Positions 52,069 through 60,871 of a DNA stretch of 64,000 nt are shown in pieces (positions within the stretch are counted from its first letter, which is position 1; the number at the start of each line of letters is the position of its first letter). Under the pieces are notes generated by a model, which saw only the letters and a list, made by a program, of their open reading frames with translations, made no database searches and was not told the origin of the DNA. The translations under genes and the position numbers were made by a program. Source of the DNA: Phocaeicola fibrisolvens. Lineage in GTDB: Bacteria > Bacteroidota > Bacteroidia > Bacteroidales > Bacteroidaceae. The stretch is from the NCBI RefSeq assembly GCF_025567125.1, contig NZ_JAOQJI010000010.1, positions 1 to 64,000 of the forward strand, given 5' to 3'.

Positions 52069-52773
52069 ATGGAAGTTGCATTGTATTTGTTGCCTGTTAC
52101 TTTAGGGGATACGCCTATAGAAAAGGTGTTGCCGGCATACAACCGTGAGATTATTTCGGGAATAAAATATTTTATTGTAGAAGATGTGCGTTCGGCACGT
52201 CGTTTTCTTAAAAAGGTAGATTCTGCAATTTGCATTGATGAATTGACTTTTTATACTTTGAACAAACATACTTCTCCTGAAGATATCTCTGGTTATTTGA
52301 AGCCTTTGCAAGAGGGATGTTCTATGGGAGTTATTTCTGAAGCAGGCTGTCCTGCGGTGGCCGATCCAGGAGCGGATGTAGTGGCTATTGCGCAGCGTCG
52401 TAACTTGAAAGTAGTACCTTTGGTAGGACCATCTTCTATTATTTTGTCAGTTATGGGCTCTGGATTCAACGGACAAAGTTTTGCTTTTCATGGCTATTTG
52501 CCGATTGATCCGGCAGATCGTACCAAGCGGCTGAAAGAATTGGAGACTCGGGTATATGCAGAGAACCAGACTCAGTTGTTTATCGAAACGCCTTATCGGA
52601 ATCAAAAGATGCTGGAAGAGATATTGAAGACTTGCCGTCCGCAAACCAAACTCTGCATTGCTGCCAATATTACATGTGAGGGAGAATACATCAAAACCAG
52701 GAGCGTAAAAGACTGGAAAGGACATTTACCGGAATTAAATAAGATTCCTTGTATATTCTTGATATATAAATGA
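52069..52773 (+). CDS. RsmI-like SAM-dependent methyltransferase
   Basis: 234-residue tetrapyrrole-methylase-fold protein. ALYLLPVTLGDTPIEKVLP is the N-terminal strand, GVISEAGCPAVADPGADVV is the SAM-binding loop and VGPSSIILSVMGSGFNG is the third conserved segment. RsmI methylates the 2'-O of C1402 in 16S rRNA; this protein is about 50 residues shorter than typical RsmI, and the difference appears to be at the C-terminus. It may be an RsmI paralogue with another target. Confidence 0.85.
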   Translation: MEVALYLLPVTLGDTPIEKVLPAYNREIISGIKYFIVEDVRSARRFLKKVDSAICIDELTFYTLNKHTSPEDISGYLKPLQEGCSMGVISEAGCPAVADPGADVVAIAQRRNLKVVPLVGPSSIILSVMGSGFNGQSFAFHGYLPIDPADRTKRLKELETRVYAENQTQLFIETPYRNQKMLEEILKTCRPQTKLCIAANITCEGEYIKTRSVKDWKGHLPELNKIPCIFLIYK

Positions 52774-52778
52774 TTCTT

Positions 52779-53765
52779 TTATTTGAACTCCTTCCAAATC
52801 TGTGCTACCATTTGTAATCGTTCATGTTCCATTCTTAGCTCTTCACTGAACGATTCCGGGGCCAGTTTGATTTCTTCGCATGAGAAGAAGCGGCCTTCAG
52901 GTAAGATAAAATCATTTTCTTTGCTGATGGGGAGAATGTATAGCTGAATAAAACAAGGAATTATGCCTTGCATTCGGTAACTGAGGATAAGCCGAGGATA
53001 TAACACTCTGTGAGGAAAGTTCACTTCCATCTGTTTCTGGCATCTTTTTACAATGAGTTTGGCATGTTTCTGACTTTTTCTCAGCGGTCCTTCAAACAGA
53101 GAGATAATGGGGGCATCCCATATCTGATTATTGTCTGACCGTGAAGTTAGGTAAACTTTTCCGTTGCAGATAGGAATGATTCGAATGATATGTTGCTCCT
53201 GAGGCGATTGGGTGGCGGCCACTTGTATGCCCACGATATTGATTATCAGACAGAGTACATAGATGAGTGTCGGAATTAGGTAGACAATCACAAAATGGTT
53301 CTCCGGAGAGAAAGGGGCGAGCTGTTTGTATAAAAAGAAAAGTACAATCAAGTGAATGCTGGACAAGACGACAATGAGCCTAGCTTCCAGCAGATAGGAA
53401 AACGTGAAATTCAGATGGAATTTCTTGAGAAAATTCCGATACATTTCCGGGGCTGTTACATGGATGAAGGCACATACCAGTAACATGAATTCCAGCGTCG
53501 GAGTCAGGCTGTTTTGAGGAATATATTCATAACCTGTGAACAGTCTGAGGAGAAAACAGATGCCGATACCGATGGTTCCTTGTAACAAAAAGAAATTGAG
53601 CCCTTTCAATCGGAAAATATCATAAAGCAATCCTGCAATGCTGATTGCAAGTCCTATGCCCAGCATGGTGGTGGTAGGAAAAAGATGAATCCCTATCAGT
53701 GTGATAATGATAGGAAGTAGTCCGAATGACACAATTTTGTCTTTGTATTTAAGAAATAAATTCAT
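52779..53765 (-). CDS. membrane protein with a possible degenerate Nudix domain
   Basis: 328 residues. The N-terminal 195 residues contain about six hydrophobic segments. The C-terminal 130 residues form a soluble domain whose pattern (IIPICNGKVYLTSRSDNN, then IWDAPIISLFEG, then a helix where a Nudix box would be, then LILSYRMQGIIPCFIQLYILP) resembles a Nudix fold. The Nudix box residues GX5EX7REUXEEXGU are not intact, so it is unlikely to be a hydrolase. Function unknown. Convergent with the methylase gene, 5 bp apart. Confidence 0.6.
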   Translation of the reverse strand: MNLFLKYKDKIVSFGLLPIIITLIGIHLFPTTTMLGIGLAISIAGLLYDIFRLKGLNFFLLQGTIGIGICFLLRLFTGYEYIPQNSLTPTLEFMLLVCAFIHVTAPEMYRNFLKKFHLNFTFSYLLEARLIVVLSSIHLIVLFFLYKQLAPFSPENHFVIVYLIPTLIYVLCLIINIVGIQVAATQSPQEQHIIRIIPICNGKVYLTSRSDNNQIWDAPIISLFEGPLRKSQKHAKLIVKRCQKQMEVNFPHRVLYPRLILSYRMQGIIPCFIQLYILPISKENDFILPEGRFFSCEEIKLAPESFSEELRMEHERLQMVAQIWKEFK

Positions 53766-53792
53766 AGTAGAATAGCACCTGTTGTTAAAATT

Positions 53793-53820
53793 TGAACAAT
53801 TGGAAAAACTAAATTGTTCA
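53793..53820 (-). terminator. possible terminator at the 3' end of lipA
   Basis: Arms TGAACAATT and AATTGTTCA (9 bp) flank a 10-nt loop. The 3' arm on the + strand includes the lipA stop codon. On the minus strand the stem is followed by AAATTTTAACAAC. Confidence 0.5.
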
Positions 53821-54669
53821 CATTTTCCTCAGATGTTTTTCAGCATGGTAAGACGAACGTACCAGCGGGCCACTTTCAACAATCTCAAATCCTTTCTTTT
53901 CGCCTGTTTTTTTGTACTCCAGGAATTGCATTGGGTGGATGTATTCGGCCACCGGATAATGTTTGGCACTTGGTTGCAGGTATTGTCCGATGGTGAGAAT
54001 CTTGCAGCCGTTTTCCAGTAAATCATCCATCGTCTGTTCTACTTCTTGTGGTGTTTCTCCCAGTCCTACCATGATTCCCGACTTGGCTTTCAATCCGTTT
54101 GCTGCGATTTGCCGAATGACGGCCAGACTGGTATCATAGTTGGCAACACTTCGTACCAAGGGGCTGATGCGTCTCACTGTTTCCAGGTTGTGTGACAGAA
54201 TGTCTGGGCGTGTGTCTATTACTTGTTGTAACCATTCTTTATGTCCTTGAAAGTCGGGAATCAAGGCTTCGATGGTCGTTCCTGGACAGACTTTTCGAAT
54301 GGCTTGAAGGGTAGCAGCCCAATGAGAGGCCCCTAGGTCGGGGAGGTCATCCCGGTCGACAGATGTGATGACTGCATGATTTAGTTTCATTAATTGGATG
54401 GACTGGGCCACTCTTTCTGGTTCCTCCGGATCCAGAGGGAGAGGTTTTCCACTAAGCGTATTGCAGAATTTACAGGCACGTGTGCAGATGTCTCCTCCAA
54501 TCATGAATGTGGCGGTTCCTTTTCCCCAGCATTCTCCCAGGTTCGGACAACGTCCGCTGCTACAAATGGTATGCAACTTGTGCGTATCGACAATGCGTTT
54601 GGTTTCTGTGTATCGGGCATTGGTCCCAATTTGGATTTTCAGCCATTCAGGCTTTTTAATGTGTGTCAT
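53818..54669 (-). CDS. lipA: lipoyl synthase
   Basis: Radical-SAM enzyme that inserts two sulfurs into octanoyl groups of lipoate-dependent enzymes, 283 residues from MTHIKKPEWLKIQIG. Auxiliary cluster cysteines are in CSSGRCPNLGECW near 38-50. The radical-SAM CX3CX2C is CTRACKFC near 65. The RRSSY-type tail is visible near the end (PLVRSSYHAE). A longer frame starting at 54720 runs through the DPP IV terminator hairpin and is rejected. Confidence 0.96.
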   Translation of the reverse strand: MTHIKKPEWLKIQIGTNARYTETKRIVDTHKLHTICSSGRCPNLGECWGKGTATFMIGGDICTRACKFCNTLSGKPLPLDPEEPERVAQSIQLMKLNHAVITSVDRDDLPDLGASHWAATLQAIRKVCPGTTIEALIPDFQGHKEWLQQVIDTRPDILSHNLETVRRISPLVRSVANYDTSLAVIRQIAANGLKAKSGIMVGLGETPQEVEQTMDDLLENGCKILTIGQYLQPSAKHYPVAEYIHPMQFLEYKKTGEKKGFEIVESGPLVRSSYHAEKHLRKM

Positions 54670-54696
54670 AGCTATGAGAAATAAGTTTGTATAAAA

Positions 54697-54733
54697 AGGT
54701 GACACCAGAATTATATGCATTCTGATGTCACCT
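54697..54733 (-). terminator. terminator of the DPP IV gene
   Basis: Arms AGGTGACACCAGAAT and ATTCTGATGTCACCT form a 15-bp stem with one mismatch and a 7-nt loop, followed on the minus strand by TTTTTAT. It lies 12 bp after the DPP IV stop codon. Confidence 0.88.
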
Positions 54734-54744
54734 ATGTAGGGATA

Positions 54745-56943
54745 TTATAGATTTTGCAGGAAGAAATTTACGACGCGGTTCATAAGGTGGTTACGTGTAT
54801 TTCCTCCTGAAATGCCGTGATTGCGGTTCGTATAGATTTGTGTTTCAAACTGAATGTTGGCTTGTACCAATGCTTCATTATATTCCATAAAGTTCTGGAA
54901 ATGCACGTTATCGTCTGCGCTGCCGTGAATGAGCAGTAATTTTCCTTTCAGTGCAGCTACGTGATTGATGGCTGAAGAGGCACGATATCCGTCTCCATTT
55001 TCTTTTGGAGTACGCATGAAACGTTCGGTGTAGACCGTATCATAGAATCGCCAGTCGGTAGGAGCTGCAATCGCTACTCCGGCTTTAAATGCTCCTGAGC
55101 CTTCACTCATAGACATCAGCGTGTTGTATCCTCCGTAGCTCCATCCCCAGATGCCAATCCGGCTTCCGTCCACGTAGGAAAGAGTAGACAGGTATTTGGC
55201 TGTTTCAGCTTGGTCGGCGGCTTCTTTGAGACCAATAGAAAGGTAGGTACACTTTTCAAATGCAGCTCCACGTCCTCCTGTACCTCGTCCATCTACGCAT
55301 ACCATGATGTAACCTTTGTCACACATCACGGCTTCGAACATACCACCATCGCCAAAGCTTCCGATGCCCCACTTGTCCAATACTTGTTGTGAGCCGGGAC
55401 CACTGTATTGGAGCATAATGACAGGGTATTTCTTGGAAGGGTTGAAATTGGCAGGCTTCATCATCCATCCGTTCAGTTCTACACCTTCGCTGGTCTTGAA
55501 AGTGAAAAACTCTTTTGTCGGCATGTTAAGTTGGCTTATTTTGTTCTTCAGCTCCTTGTTGTCGAGCAAGGTCACCATTTCCTGTCCCTTGTTGTTATTC
55601 AAAGTGATGAGGGTCGGTGTCTGTGCACTGGAATAAGTGTTGATATAGTAATTCAAGTTTTTGCTGAATAAAGCATTGTTGGTTCCTGTCCGTGTGGAAA
55701 GTTTTGTCTTTTTTCCTTTTCCGTCAATCTTATAGACAGCAGTACGTAGCGGACTTTCTTCATTACTTGTATAGTAGAACACATTGGCTTTCTGATCCCA
55801 TCCCAGAAATTCTTTAACCTCGAATTTTCCTTTGGTAATCTGTTTAACCAAGTTCCCTCCAATAGTGTACAGATAGAGATGGTTATATCCGTCACGTTCA
55901 CTCATCATAACCATGTTTTCCGGATAGAAGGCTATGTTTGAATAGGCTTGTTCCTTGATGTATTGTTCAGCTTCATCGCGTACTGCCACTTTGCAGACAG
56001 CACTACGAGGATTGGCCATATACAGGTCAAAACGGTTCTGATGGCGGTTTAATGTCATGATTGCCAGTTTTTCAGGGTCATCCGTAAATTTGATACGTGG
56101 AACGTACCCGTCAGAGTCTATTGGCAATTCCATTTTGCGTGTGACATGACTTTTGATATCGAATGTATGTACACTTACTTTGGAGTTGACTGCTCCTGAT
56201 TTAGGATATTTGTAATCATAACTTCCGGGGTAGGTGGCATAAGCTGTCTTTTCGGGTGCCATGCCTTTGTACCATTGGAAAGAATACATTGGAACACGGC
56301 TTTCATCGAAACGTATGTAGGCAATCATACGGCTGTCTGCACTAAAGTCGAAAGCTCGATTGAATGCGAATTCTTCCTCGTATACCCAGTCGGGAATGCC
56401 ATTAAGCACTTTGTTGTATTCTCCGTCTTTAGTGACCTGTGATTCACTGTTACCGAAAAGAAGTTTAATCAGGTAAATATTGTTATTTCGTACAAAAGCT
56501 ATCTGATGGCTGTCGGGTGAGAACAAAGGTACCTGTTGCGGCCCGTTATTGGAAAGTGGCTCAAGTGTACGGTTTTTTACATTGTAAAGATAATACACTG
56601 CGGTAAAAGAACGTCTGTATATCGGTTGGGTCTCTGTCTGTATCAATATCAGGCTTTCGTCTGGCGACATGATATAGTCGTCAAAACGCTTGAGTTCACA
56701 GTTTCTGGCTTTGGTCACATCGAAGATGGCTTCTACTTCCTTACCTGTCTTGAAGGAATATTTTACGATGCGTTTGTGGTCTTTGCTGATTTGGGTGTAA
56801 TGTTCACCATCCAGCATCGGTTTCAGCCCCTGTATGCTTTGTGCCCGATAGGTACCGTTGGCCACATCTTGCAGGGTGACTTTCTGTGCCTGTAAGTTCA
56901 TCAGGCACATCAGTGTCAAAAAAAGTACGAAAAGTTTTTTCAT
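54745..56943 (-). CDS. dipeptidyl peptidase IV (S9 family)
   Basis: Secreted or periplasmic serine exopeptidase that removes X-Pro or X-Ala dipeptides, 732 residues. It has a signal peptide (about 1-19), an N-terminal beta-propeller (about 40-465, DPPIV_N) and a C-terminal alpha/beta hydrolase domain. The nucleophile is in GWSYGGYNTLM near 610, the acid in HGSADDNVHF near 687 and the histidine in NRNHGISGG near 712; the triad is complete. It starts 23 bp after the TonB-domain gene on the same strand, and a terminator follows. Confidence 0.94.
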   Translation of the reverse strand: MKKLFVLFLTLMCLMNLQAQKVTLQDVANGTYRAQSIQGLKPMLDGEHYTQISKDHKRIVKYSFKTGKEVEAIFDVTKARNCELKRFDDYIMSPDESLILIQTETQPIYRRSFTAVYYLYNVKNRTLEPLSNNGPQQVPLFSPDSHQIAFVRNNNIYLIKLLFGNSESQVTKDGEYNKVLNGIPDWVYEEEFAFNRAFDFSADSRMIAYIRFDESRVPMYSFQWYKGMAPEKTAYATYPGSYDYKYPKSGAVNSKVSVHTFDIKSHVTRKMELPIDSDGYVPRIKFTDDPEKLAIMTLNRHQNRFDLYMANPRSAVCKVAVRDEAEQYIKEQAYSNIAFYPENMVMMSERDGYNHLYLYTIGGNLVKQITKGKFEVKEFLGWDQKANVFYYTSNEESPLRTAVYKIDGKGKKTKLSTRTGTNNALFSKNLNYYINTYSSAQTPTLITLNNNKGQEMVTLLDNKELKNKISQLNMPTKEFFTFKTSEGVELNGWMMKPANFNPSKKYPVIMLQYSGPGSQQVLDKWGIGSFGDGGMFEAVMCDKGYIMVCVDGRGTGGRGAAFEKCTYLSIGLKEAADQAETAKYLSTLSYVDGSRIGIWGWSYGGYNTLMSMSEGSGAFKAGVAIAAPTDWRFYDTVYTERFMRTPKENGDGYRASSAINHVAALKGKLLLIHGSADDNVHFQNFMEYNEALVQANIQFETQIYTNRNHGISGGNTRNHLMNRVVNFFLQNL

Positions 56944-56966
56944 AACCGGTCTTATTAAGTTTGATT

Positions 56967-58289
56967 CTATTCTTTATTAGCGGCAGGCTGCTTACCTTCG
57001 TGAACTGCCTTCACGCTCTCTTCCTGAGGTGTCTCTATTGGGGTCTCTTTATCCTTTATGCCGAACAGCCAGCGGAAAAAGCGTACCAGGAAGTTCCGCT
57101 TTTTAGGCTTGACTTCTGTAGCTTCTGCCGATGGGGCGGTTTGTACCGACTGTTTGTTAGTGAGGGTGTCACTTTTAGCCACAAGCGTAGTGTCTGTCTT
57201 CAATGAATCCATCTTCAACGAGTCTACGGTCAACGGTTTCATGATTGGAAGAGAGTCTGTTTTCAGTGAATCTGAAGGAGCCATGTGCGTGCGCAGACTG
57301 TCCTTAGGAGTTTGTTCCGTTTTCTTTGCAGGAGTAGTAGGCCGGGATGGAGGAGTCGGTTTCGGACGCTTGAACGGAACCGGAACCGAATATTTGCAGC
57401 GTACGTTGATGCCATGGTCTTTTGCCGGTATCCAATCGGGCATAACTCTGATGGCGTCTAAAGCTGCTGTATCCAGTCGGGCATCCAATCCTCTGACGAT
57501 ACTGGGAGAGGTAATGCTGCCGTCTTTTTCTACCACAAACTGAATCATGACCGCTCCTTCTTTTTTCGTTTTTTCAGCCAGTTCGGTTGTGTGTGCTTTT
57601 CTTTTAATGTAATTGAAAAACGCTTTCATCCCTCCTGGGTATTCCGGCATCGTTTCTACTGCATTGTAGATACGGTCGGCTCCCTTTCGTGTCATCCGTA
57701 TCTCCAAAGGTTGGTCTGGACGGCTGAGAAAGCTCTCGATGTCGAGGTACTTGTTTTCCATTTTTTCAGCTCGGATCATGACCATGTGGCTATAATCCGC
57801 ATCGATGCTGAATGCCCCGTGCGGGTCTGAAAAGGTATGTCTTCCTGTTCCTTGAATACTGATTTCCGCATGGGGGATAGGTTTATTTCCTTCCATTACG
57901 ACTCCGTTGACCGGAAATGTTTTTCCGCTTTGTTTGTATTTAGCCAAGTCTTCCGGTCGGTCTATCCGGAGAATCGTATCTTGGGCTGATTCATCCAAGC
58001 GGATTGTTTTGACTACCCTGTTTTTATCTGTGGGGAGATAGAGACTGGCTGTACGTGTATAATTATTTTCTACCGTTTGTTCAAAATCAATCAGTCCTTG
58101 TTCGTCACTGACATATTCGGTGCTGTATCCCAGTACCTTTAGGATGATACCTTGCTGAGGGTCTCCTCCCGAATTCAGTACGGTAATGCGAAAATGCTGT
58201 GTCTTATTTTCCCATGAAGAAGCACCTAACTGGCATATTGACACCTGAAGAATTGCAATCCAAAAAAGTATATGAAAAAGACGTTTCAT
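56967..58289 (-). CDS. TonB C-terminal domain protein with unusual architecture
   Basis: 440 residues. A signal-peptide-like segment (1-23) is followed by two carboxypeptidase-regulatory-like beta domains (about 30-110 and 125-200), then a TonB C-terminal domain (about 215-308, with EYPGGMKAFFNYIKRKA and GAVMIQFVVEKDGSITSPSIVRG). A Pro/Lys/Thr-rich tail carries short DSLKTDS-type repeats (330-370), and a basic amphipathic patch NFLVRFFRWLFGIK lies at 399-412. Ordinary TonB places the anchor at the N-terminus and the domain at the C-terminus. Here the domain is internal. It starts a unit with DPP IV. Confidence 0.8.
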   Translation of the reverse strand: MKRLFHILFWIAILQVSICQLGASSWENKTQHFRITVLNSGGDPQQGIILKVLGYSTEYVSDEQGLIDFEQTVENNYTRTASLYLPTDKNRVVKTIRLDESAQDTILRIDRPEDLAKYKQSGKTFPVNGVVMEGNKPIPHAEISIQGTGRHTFSDPHGAFSIDADYSHMVMIRAEKMENKYLDIESFLSRPDQPLEIRMTRKGADRIYNAVETMPEYPGGMKAFFNYIKRKAHTTELAEKTKKEGAVMIQFVVEKDGSITSPSIVRGLDARLDTAALDAIRVMPDWIPAKDHGINVRCKYSVPVPFKRPKPTPPSRPTTPAKKTEQTPKDSLRTHMAPSDSLKTDSLPIMKPLTVDSLKMDSLKTDTTLVAKSDTLTNKQSVQTAPSAEATEVKPKKRNFLVRFFRWLFGIKDKETPIETPQEESVKAVHEGKQPAANKE

Positions 58290-58310
58290 AAGCTAGTTTA
58301 TAAATATTTG

Positions 58311-58318
58311 CAAAGCTA
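58311..58318 (-). promoter_or_regulatory. -7 promoter element of the TonB-domain gene and DPP IV
   Basis: TAGCTTTG, an exact TAnnTTTG match on the minus strand, 21 bp before the ATG at 58289. Confidence 0.6.
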
Positions 58319-58368
58319 CAAGTAATCTAGTGGATTCACTCGTAGAGAGGTGTTAATAAAGATAAATA

Positions 58369-58400
58369 ATCCGGGCTTGCTTGGAGTGGCAAGTCCGGAT
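58369..58400 (-). terminator. terminator of efflux operon 3
   Basis: Arms ATCCGGGCTTGC and GCAAGTCCGGAT form a 12-bp stem with one wobble and an 8-nt loop. The flank on the minus side is ATTATTTATC. It lies 20 bp after the permease stop codon. Confidence 0.75.
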
Positions 58401-58420
58401 ATAATATGTTTGAACTATAC

Positions 58421-59707
58421 TTATTTGGAAGTTTTTGTAGCCAGTTTCCGTAACCGGAACATGCGTAAGCGTTCGATGGCATGTCGACGGCTCAATATAA
58501 TCTGTCGACGGTAGACCATACAAGTGGTAAGGAAGTATATTCCTGTTTGTAACCAGAGTGCTCGGTATTCGAACAATACCTCGGGCAGTGTGGCTCCCAT
58601 GTTATTGATTCGGACAAATCCGTTAATGCCGAAAGTCGATGGGAAAAGCCAGGAAAAGACTTTCCAGAAAACGGGTACAGAGGCTCCAGGCCATGAGATT
58701 CCGGAAATAAACAGGAGTGGTACGGAAGTGAATACATAAATCATCAAGCATGATTCTCTGTGGTGAATGAAAATGGAACATGTCATGGCAAAGAATATAC
58801 ATGCCAAAATATAGGGAACAACGAAAGCCAGTAGGGTAGCTGGCTGGGCAATCTGTACCAGACTGAATAGTTTGGGAACCAGGCACAGAATATAGGCTGC
58901 TACAAGTGCATAGATGAGAAAATAAGCAAAAGATTTTCCCAATACGATACGAAGAGTGCCCTGATATTGTCGGGTAATGGGGACGAGATCTTTGAATCGG
59001 TTGTTTTCTCGGGCAGTTCCGGCAGAAAGTCCTACACCCAGCAGTAAAGTCTGTTGTATAATCAACATCAGTACGGCAGGCAATAGAAAACTGGCAAATC
59101 CATCCTGTGGGTTAAACAATGAGATATCTTCATATTCAATAGGGGCTGTACTGATTTCATCTTGTCGTTCAGTCGTATTGCCCAGACGTTTGATTTGGAT
59201 GTTTTTATTCAGGGCCAGGGATGCATTGGTGCTGGCCAATACGAGCGCTTTGTAGTACAGCATGCCACTCATGTCACAGAAAACACTGACAGTGGTCTGT
59301 TTTCCTGAGGCAATGTCTTTGCTGAAACTCTCTGGAATATAGATGATTCCGTAGACTTTTGTTTCTTTTAGCAGAGTCTTGGCTTCTTCCATATCTGCGC
59401 AGTATGACTGGATATGTACGTCTGCACTTGCGTCAATATGTCGGACAAATTCGCGGCTGATGGCCGAATTGCTGTGATCGATGACGGCTGCTGGTACTTC
59501 CCGCACCACTTCATTGGTGTAGATAAATGCGTATACCAGCGGATAGGCCAGTGGTACTAGCAGGAAAAAAATCAGTACTCCCTGATCTTTGAACACAGCC
59601 TTCAGTTCTTGAGTACAGATATGAAAGAGTCCCGAGATACCTTGACGTATGGTTTGTTTCAACGATTCTTTTTTCATGAGTCCTAAAGGGTTAAGGTATG
59701 TAAACAT
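58421..59707 (-). CDS. ABC-2 type permease, efflux system 3 (second)
   Basis: 428-residue inner-membrane permease of the YhhJ/YbhR type: one N-terminal helix near 44-62, an extracytoplasmic domain (about 70-205), and five or six helices from about 210. Its C-terminus is basic (IERLRMFRLRKLATKTSK). No ATPase gene follows. The start overlaps the upstream permease by 17 bp; a later ATG is possible (MKKESLKQTIRQG, 59674), which would remove the overlap. The substrate is unknown. Confidence 0.9.
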   Translation of the reverse strand: MFTYLNPLGLMKKESLKQTIRQGISGLFHICTQELKAVFKDQGVLIFFLLVPLAYPLVYAFIYTNEVVREVPAAVIDHSNSAISREFVRHIDASADVHIQSYCADMEEAKTLLKETKVYGIIYIPESFSKDIASGKQTTVSVFCDMSGMLYYKALVLASTNASLALNKNIQIKRLGNTTERQDEISTAPIEYEDISLFNPQDGFASFLLPAVLMLIIQQTLLLGVGLSAGTARENNRFKDLVPITRQYQGTLRIVLGKSFAYFLIYALVAAYILCLVPKLFSLVQIAQPATLLAFVVPYILACIFFAMTCSIFIHHRESCLMIYVFTSVPLLFISGISWPGASVPVFWKVFSWLFPSTFGINGFVRINNMGATLPEVLFEYRALWLQTGIYFLTTCMVYRRQIILSRRHAIERLRMFRLRKLATKTSK

Positions 59708-60866
59708 AATGCAGCATGGCGGTTCGTATCTTTTTGAGATAGAAGAAAGGCAACAGCATGAACAGCAGCAGAGCTATGATAGCATGCCATGCATAAATTA
59801 CCGGATAGCCGTTGAGTGCCAGGTTTACATAAATCAGAAAATAATGGCGCAGCGGGAATAAAACCGACAGAGCTTGAAGGGTAGGATGCATGGCCATAAC
59901 CGGGAAAGTGAATCCGGATATGGAGAACGAAATGACTCCCCACAAGGAGGCGGCACTCAGGGCCAGGCGGAGAGAACCGAACAGACCGAAGAGAAATACG
60001 CCGAAAGCCTGAGAAGCCAGTACTAGTAGCAGGCCAGCCATCAGCATGGGAAAAATGCCGCTGTGGCATGGGTAGTGCAGGAAGCCGTACAGGTATACAT
60101 TGTAAAAAGTGGCCATAATAAAAAAAGTGACTGTTTGGGGAAATAATTTTCCGGTCAGTGCCGTCACAATGGAATTATCAGCCATTTTCATGAGTTCCTT
60201 AGAGGTGTTCTCCTTCAATTCTGTACCGATAGTGTATACAGTAGTCAGGAAAATAAGCAGCATCAGGATACCTGGAAACAAGGTGTTGCACAAGTATACC
60301 GAATAGTTCAGCCAAGGGTTGTTCAAGGCATGTGTGGATATGACGACAGGCTGTAAGAAAGCTACAGCCTGGTCTTCTGTGGCTCCTTTGCCCAGCAAAG
60401 TAGCTTGTCCTACAGCGGCAGAGGCCAGTTCCGACATTGTCCGTTGGTCTTTGTAGAGTAGAGATCCTGCTATCAGGTAAGAATAATTGATGTAAAAAGA
60501 AACCTTGGGCTGTCTTCCAGATAAGGCTGCTTCCGTTGTGCCTTTGGGTATGTAATAAAAGGAGTAGATTTCTCCTCGTTGAACGGCCTGTCGGGCTTCT
60601 GTCACGCTAGGATAATGGGCCACAATCTGGGTTTGCTGAAAGGCATCCAGGTTGCGTATGATACTGCGTGTAGTTGCGGTGTTGTCGAGGTCCACCACGC
60701 CTGCCGGCAGATTTGTAGGTAGTCCGTTTTCCATCAGGGTAGTGAAGAACAGAAAACAGAATACCGGCGCGATGATCATGCAGAACAAGTACATCGGCTT
60801 GGTGGCAATGCGGTAGATTTCCCGCCGCACCACGTTCAGAAAACATTTATAAGTGGCTGGCGACAT
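59691..60866 (-). CDS. ABC-2 type permease, efflux system 3 (first)
   Basis: 391-residue permease. An N-terminal helix near 22-40 (YLFCMIIAPVFCFLFFTTLM), an extracytoplasmic domain up to about 180, and later helices including NTLFPGILMLLIFLTTVYTIGTELKE. It is a paralogue of the permease downstream. It lies 5 bp after the HlyD gene. As with its partner, no ATP-binding subunit is encoded in the operon. Confidence 0.9.
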   Translation of the reverse strand: MSPATYKCFLNVVRREIYRIATKPMYLFCMIIAPVFCFLFFTTLMENGLPTNLPAGVVDLDNTATTRSIIRNLDAFQQTQIVAHYPSVTEARQAVQRGEIYSFYYIPKGTTEAALSGRQPKVSFYINYSYLIAGSLLYKDQRTMSELASAAVGQATLLGKGATEDQAVAFLQPVVISTHALNNPWLNYSVYLCNTLFPGILMLLIFLTTVYTIGTELKENTSKELMKMADNSIVTALTGKLFPQTVTFFIMATFYNVYLYGFLHYPCHSGIFPMLMAGLLLVLASQAFGVFLFGLFGSLRLALSAASLWGVISFSISGFTFPVMAMHPTLQALSVLFPLRHYFLIYVNLALNGYPVIYAWHAIIALLLFMLLPFFYLKKIRTAMLHYVYIP

Positions 60867-60871
60867 AATCT

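Noticed and set aside
54670..54720. Longer N-terminus of lipoyl synthase
   Set aside because: The extension is made of the DPP IV terminator hairpin and is not conserved in the family.
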